NCBI GenBank assembly: GCA_027064405.1
Contig: JAMOPP010000020.1
Coordinates: 1-19,336, forward strand
DNA: 19,336 nt
Direction of reading: 5' to 3'
Origin: Desulfurellales bacterium
GTDB lineage: Bacteria > Campylobacterota_A > Desulfurellia > Desulfurellales > Hippeaceae
Shown here: positions 15,936 through 19,336 of the stretch, in pieces
Layout: each line of letters opens with the position of its first letter
Numbering within the stretch: position 1 is the first letter of the stretch
Position numbers and translations under genes: made by a program
The notes under the pieces: model-generated
What the model was told of the DNA's origin: nothing
Database searches by the model: none
The model's input: the letters and a program-made list of their open reading frames with translations, nothing else

Positions 15936-16331
15936 TTAAATATTCCTGTTTGCAGCAATAAGGTCTTTATATTGGTTAAATTTAAATTTTTCCATATTTG
16001 TCAAAGCATTAAATAAAATCGTATTTTTAGCAAGAAGAATCATTTCCGTATCCATATTTACATTATTTTTATCGTTTCTTTGAAGATAGCTATCGTTATC
16101 CTGTTTTATAATATTTTTAAAACCTTCGTTTGATTTTATATGCATAGAGTTTGTTGTATCGAGTGTAATATCGTTCTTCTGCGCCAAATTTAAAATATTT
16201 TTAAAAGGTATATGTTTGGCTTTATAGTTGGGCGTATCGGCATTGGCTATGTTACTCGCTATAACGCTATGCCTGAGTGACGTTACATCCAACGACTGTT
16301 GCAAATATTTCATAGTTGAATCAAAAAGCAT
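15936..16331 (-). CDS. flgB: Flagellar basal-body rod protein FlgB
   Basis: The product has 131 residues. The N-terminal motif HSVIASNIANADTPNYKAK (21-39) is the flagellar rod signature, and the C-terminal helix with TNMEKFKFNQYKDLIAA is typical of FlgB. It is a proximal rod subunit. A GGGGG SD is 8 nt before the ATG. It is the first gene of the flagellar operon, 25 nt downstream of the transcript start predicted from a sigma-54 type promoter. Confidence 0.96.
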   Translation of the reverse strand: MLFDSTMKYLQQSLDVTSLRHSVIASNIANADTPNYKAKHIPFKNILNLAQKNDITLDTTNSMHIKSNEGFKNIIKQDNDSYLQRNDKNNVNMDTEMILLAKNTILFNALTNMEKFKFNQYKDLIAANRNI

Positions 16332-16366
16332 AAAAACAACCCCCTTTTTTTTCTCAAGGCTATGTT

Positions 16367-16382
16367 AGCAAAACTCATTCCT
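16367..16382 (-). promoter_or_regulatory. Sigma-54 (RpoN) type promoter for the flgB operon
   Basis: On the minus strand the GG (16381-16380) and GC (16369-16368) are separated by exactly 10 nt, the invariant -24/-12 arrangement. The -12 box reads TTGCT, matching the consensus well. The -24 box is AGGAAT, a weaker match to TGGCAC. A transcript would start near 16356, about 25 nt before the flgB ATG, with the SD between. No good sigma-70 promoter was seen upstream of flgB. Confidence 0.6.
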
Positions 16383-16403
16383 TTATTTTTTTATTTTAAT
16401 CCG

Positions 16404-16432
16404 TTGACCGTAAGACAGCTATGTGATATTAT
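16404..16432 (+). promoter_or_regulatory. Sigma-70 type promoter for the AddA-like helicase gene
   Basis: TTGACC (16404-16409) and TATTAT (16427-16432) are separated by 17 nt, each matching 5/6 consensus positions. The predicted transcript start, near 16439, lies after the in-frame ATG at 16431 and just before AAGG at 16440-16443. This supports translation from the ATG at 16449 and implies a very short leader. Confidence 0.72.
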
Positions 16433-16448
16433 GAAAATTAAGGTAAAT

Positions 16449-19336
16449 ATGAAAAAGAATTTATTAAATTTTGAAGATAGATTGGTTATAGAAGCATCAG
16501 CAGGAAGCGGAAAAACCTATCAGCTGGCAAAGAGATTCATACATCTTCTGTCTTTATATTTGATGTCAAACAGCAAAAGTAGTTCAAATCTCTGCAGAAT
16601 TAATAATATGGATATAGACAATATTGCAACTACAGACTCCTTAGGCTCCATTGTAGCAATTACATTTACAAACAAAGCCGCAGCGGAAATGAAAGAGAGG
16701 ATTTTACTTTTTTTAAAAAAACTTTCACTGCTTTATAAAGATAACAATTTTAATAAAAATGATTTTGCAATATCCAAAGAAAATGCACTGCGAGCACTTA
16801 TTGAAATAATAAAAAATTTAGGTGAATTAAATGTAACAACGATTGATTCTTTTATGAACAGAATAATTAAAGCTTTTTCGGTAGATTTAAGTATTTATCC
16901 CGATTATGATATTAATTTTAACAGTGATGAAATATTTCAATTTGCAGTTGATGATCTTATTTCAGATACCGACAACCATAGAAACCTAATAATATTTCTT
17001 CAAGATATGCTCTATCTTGGTAAAAAAGGTGTAAATGGTGAGAAAATTATTTTTAATTCTTTGCAGGATTTTCAAAATATAGATATTCCGAACGATGTTG
17101 TAAATTTAAAACACATCATAAAAATTTTTACAAAAAAATTTAATCTCAAAGGTTCTTCATACAACGAAATAAAAGATGAAATTGAAGAAAAAATAAAGAA
17201 AAACGCAATTAAAATCGATAATTTAATAGAAGAAAATAAAACCGTTTTTAACGGAACAAAAATAAAAAGCTACAAAAATATGGATATTAAAAAAGCAACG
17301 GAAAAAATATCTCAAATTAAGCAATTGATAGAAAGTAAGAATTTAGAATCAATTTTAAAAAAGAATCAACAGTTAAACAAAGAGGATTCAGATAAATTTA
17401 TAGAATGTTTAAACGGATGCTATGAACTTTCTACGGCATACATAATTTTAAGACATACATATCAAACGGAAAGTATAGCAAAGCAAATAGTGAATCTTAG
17501 AAAAAAAGAAGAAGAGATAAAATCCTCGCTTAATATCATTGACGGCAGTAAAATAGCAAAATCCGTAGGAAATATATTAAATACGGATTACGGCGTAAGC
17601 GAAGCTTTTTGTAAATTGGGCGAGAAAATAACACATTACCTCATAGATGAATTTCAGGACACATCAAAGGAGCAGTTTGAAGCCCTTTACGCTCTTATAG
17701 AAAACGGTGTAGCTAAGGGAGGCTCTCTTTTTGTAGTAGGGGATAAAAAACAGGCAATTTATGCCTGGCGTGGCGGGGATTATAACATTTTTGACACACT
17801 TCTTGCAAAAAAAGAGCTAAACATCAAAACTCAAACAACAGAAAATAATTATCGCTCAAAAAGTAGTATAATAGAATTTAACAACACTATTTTTTCTTCA
17901 GAGAATTTATTAAACGATGAAATAACTAAACCCCTTGACGAAAATTTTAAATCATCAATAGAGAAAGATATTGAAAAACTCTATAAATCTTCAAGACAGG
18001 AATGCAAGGCGGGAAACGGTGGCTATGTTAAAGTCCTTTTAAAAACAGTTAAGAATAACGATAAAGATTCCGATATTGACACATTCTATCGCTCTCAAAT
18101 AAAGGAAACGATAAAAACAACGCTAAACGATAAAAAGATACCTCTTTCTGATATAATGATTCTACTCAGAACTAAAAAGGAGATAAGAAAAGTTACAAAT
18201 TGGCTAATGGAAGATTTTCCTAACTTAAAGTTCATAACCGACGATTCATTACTCCTTATAAACAATTTTGAAATTAAAAGGTTTCTGTTTTTAATCTCAT
18301 CGATTATTTTTAAAGAAGACAAACGATACAAAAAAGCCTTCGACGAAATAGGTTTGAGATTAACTTCAATTGAAGAACTTTATAGTAAATCTCAAAACAG
18401 TTCAGCCTATGAGCTTTTTTGCTATATTCTGGAAAAAGGATATTTTAATCTTGATGATAATAAAATATATTTTAACAAACTGCTTGAAGAAACCTTAATT
18501 TTAACACAGAAACAGAAAAGTTTGTATGAAATAGTGGATTATTTTTACAAAAATACGGATATAGCGGTAGAGTTACCTGAGAATACCGAGGCTTTAAAGA
18601 TAACAACAATTCATAAATCAAAAGGACTTGAAAGTCACACGGTTATACTGCCTTTTTACGACTGGAAGCTCTATGATGCAAAAAATATCGACATATATAA
18701 AACATTTAGCATAGAAGATTTTGCAGATAAGGGTGATACTCTATTTGCAAAAGTCGATAAGAATTTAAGAGACATTTCAAAAGATGCCAATCAAGCATAT
18801 CTTAATCAATTAAAGATAAATTTTATCGAAGCCTTAAATCTCGCATATGTTGCAAATACAAGGGCAAAAGAAAATCTTTTTATTTTCGGCATAAACAGCC
18901 TAAACAAAGACGGAACAATACCGAAGAATATTACAGTTGCCAATTTAATTTATAAAATACTAAACAAGGAAAATAAGGAAAATAAGGAAAATTTCGAAAC
19001 AGGTGAACTTAAAAATTTTCAAGAATCGGACAGTGATAAGAAAAATGATAAGAAAAATTATGCTCTAAATGCAAAGATAGGCTCATCAATAAGAAGTCAT
19101 CTCAAAATATACCAAACCTGCGACATAGATACGGATATCGGTAAAAAACCATACGGAGAACTGTTTCACCTTGCAATGTCGTATATAGAAATTTTGCATA
19201 AAGATGATAGTTCAAAAGAAAAAGCAACCGAAGCGTATTGGAAAGCCGTATCCGTTATGAACTTTGAAGATGAGAATATAATTAGCGACATAATCTCGGC
19301 AATAGACAATCTAAAATATTATTTTATCGATATTGA
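16449..19336 (+). CDS. AddA/RecB-like UvrD-family helicase-nuclease (partial, runs off right edge)
   Basis: The frame is open for 962 codons without a stop to the window edge. SF1A helicase motifs are all present. Walker A is ASAGSGKT (16-23, K22) and motif Ia is ITFTNKAAAEM (71-81). Motif II is DEFQDTS (400-406), motif III is GDKKQAIYAWRGGD (431-444), and motif IV includes NNYRS. Motif V is TIHKSKGLE (720-728) and motif VI is AYVANTRAK (799-807). Near 903-907 GELFH matches the GxxxH that opens the RecB/AddA nuclease domain, so a C-terminal PD-(D/E)XK nuclease is expected beyond the window. The TIDSFMNRIIKAFS segment resembles the RecB-like helicases of Campylobacter and Helicobacter. The role would be resection of double-strand breaks, probably with an AddB partner not seen here. 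The start is ATG 16449, with AAGG upstream; the in-frame ATG at 16431 overlaps the -10 box. A Ser/Asn-rich insert lies at about 40-67. Confidence 0.9.
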   Translation, partial: MKKNLLNFEDRLVIEASAGSGKTYQLAKRFIHLLSLYLMSNSKSSSNLCRINNMDIDNIATTDSLGSIVAITFTNKAAAEMKERILLFLKKLSLLYKDNNFNKNDFAISKENALRALIEIIKNLGELNVTTIDSFMNRIIKAFSVDLSIYPDYDINFNSDEIFQFAVDDLISDTDNHRNLIIFLQDMLYLGKKGVNGEKIIFNSLQDFQNIDIPNDVVNLKHIIKIFTKKFNLKGSSYNEIKDEIEEKIKKNAIKIDNLIEENKTVFNGTKIKSYKNMDIKKATEKISQIKQLIESKNLESILKKNQQLNKEDSDKFIECLNGCYELSTAYIILRHTYQTESIAKQIVNLRKKEEEIKSSLNIIDGSKIAKSVGNILNTDYGVSEAFCKLGEKITHYLIDEFQDTSKEQFEALYALIENGVAKGGSLFVVGDKKQAIYAWRGGDYNIFDTLLAKKELNIKTQTTENNYRSKSSIIEFNNTIFSSENLLNDEITKPLDENFKSSIEKDIEKLYKSSRQECKAGNGGYVKVLLKTVKNNDKDSDIDTFYRSQIKETIKTTLNDKKIPLSDIMILLRTKKEIRKVTNWLMEDFPNLKFITDDSLLLINNFEIKRFLFLISSIIFKEDKRYKKAFDEIGLRLTSIEELYSKSQNSSAYELFCYILEKGYFNLDDNKIYFNKLLEETLILTQKQKSLYEIVDYFYKNTDIAVELPENTEALKITTIHKSKGLESHTVILPFYDWKLYDAKNIDIYKTFSIEDFADKGDTLFAKVDKNLRDISKDANQAYLNQLKINFIEALNLAYVANTRAKENLFIFGINSLNKDGTIPKNITVANLIYKILNKENKENKENFETGELKNFQESDSDKKNDKKNYALNAKIGSSIRSHLKIYQTCDIDTDIGKKPYGELFHLAMSYIEILHKDDSSKEKATEAYWKAVSVMNFEDENIISDIISAIDNLKYYFIDI
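18966..18992 (+). repeat. Three tandem 9-bp repeats inside the helicase gene
   Basis: AAGGAAAAT occurs three times in a row, in frame, encoding KENKENKEN. It lies in the hydrophilic linker between the helicase core and the nuclease domain. Slippage here would change the linker length without breaking the frame. Confidence 0.9.
19035..19058 (+). repeat. Two tandem 12-bp repeats inside the helicase gene
   Basis: GATAAGAAAAAT occurs twice in tandem, encoding DKKNDKKN, 42 nt after the first tandem repeat and in the same linker. Confidence 0.9.

Noticed and set aside
1..19336. Search for CRISPR arrays, tRNA or rRNA genes, insertion sequences, toxin-antitoxin or phage genes, and a novel defence or biosynthetic cluster
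   Set aside because: None was seen. The window is almost fully filled by recognisable pilus, flagellar, transport, metabolic and repair genes, so I do not claim a new system.

Overview
The window is an AT-rich, gene-dense bacterial chromosome segment. It encodes a type IV pilus assembly operon, a flagellar basal-body and export operon, a two-component K+ uptake pair, central metabolism genes and a large DNA-repair helicase. Having both T4P and flagellar operons, a RecB/AddA-like helicase resembling those of Campylobacter and Helicobacter, solo TrpB2, class I FBPase and TrkAH fits a low-GC Gram-negative of the Deferribacterota type (Mucispirillum or Deferribacter-like). That placement is inference from gene content only, with modest confidence. 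I see no mobile elements, tRNA, rRNA, CRISPR array or phage genes.

Layout. (1) 1-3120, minus strand: pilM-pilN-pilO-pilP-pilQ, tightly packed and overlapping, with a good sigma-70 type promoter ahead of pilM; pilQ runs off the left edge. (2) 3170-4151, minus: a single-gene unit with its own promoter and terminator, encoding a secreted protein made of two similar DUF302-like halves. (3) 4191-9489, plus: trpB2 with its own promoter, a strong terminator-like hairpin, then fbp-trkA-trkH separated by only 2 and 4 nt. (4) 9544-16382, minus: flgB-flgC-fliE-fliF-fliG-fliH-fliI-fliJ-motE-like, preceded by a sigma-54 type GG-N10-GC promoter. (5) 16404-19336, plus: a divergent sigma-70 promoter and an AddA/RecB-like UvrD-family helicase-nuclease that runs off the right edge.

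How the genes work together. PilM (cytoplasmic actin-like), PilN and PilO (inner membrane), PilP (periplasmic) and PilQ (outer-membrane secretin) form the alignment complex of the type IV pilus. FlgB, FlgC and FliE are proximal rod and rod-adaptor parts. FliF is the MS ring and FliG the rotor/torque ring. FliH, FliI and FliJ are the export ATPase complex, and the last gene resembles the stator chaperone MotE. TrkA gates the TrkH K+ channel. Most of this is conserved core machinery and I did not find a convincing new multi-gene system. The points most worth checking are the divergent sigma-54/sigma-70 intergenic region, the 47-nt dual-coding fliJ/motE overlap, the terminator-like hairpin placed directly before the fbp ribosome binding site, and the duplicated DUF302-like secreted protein.
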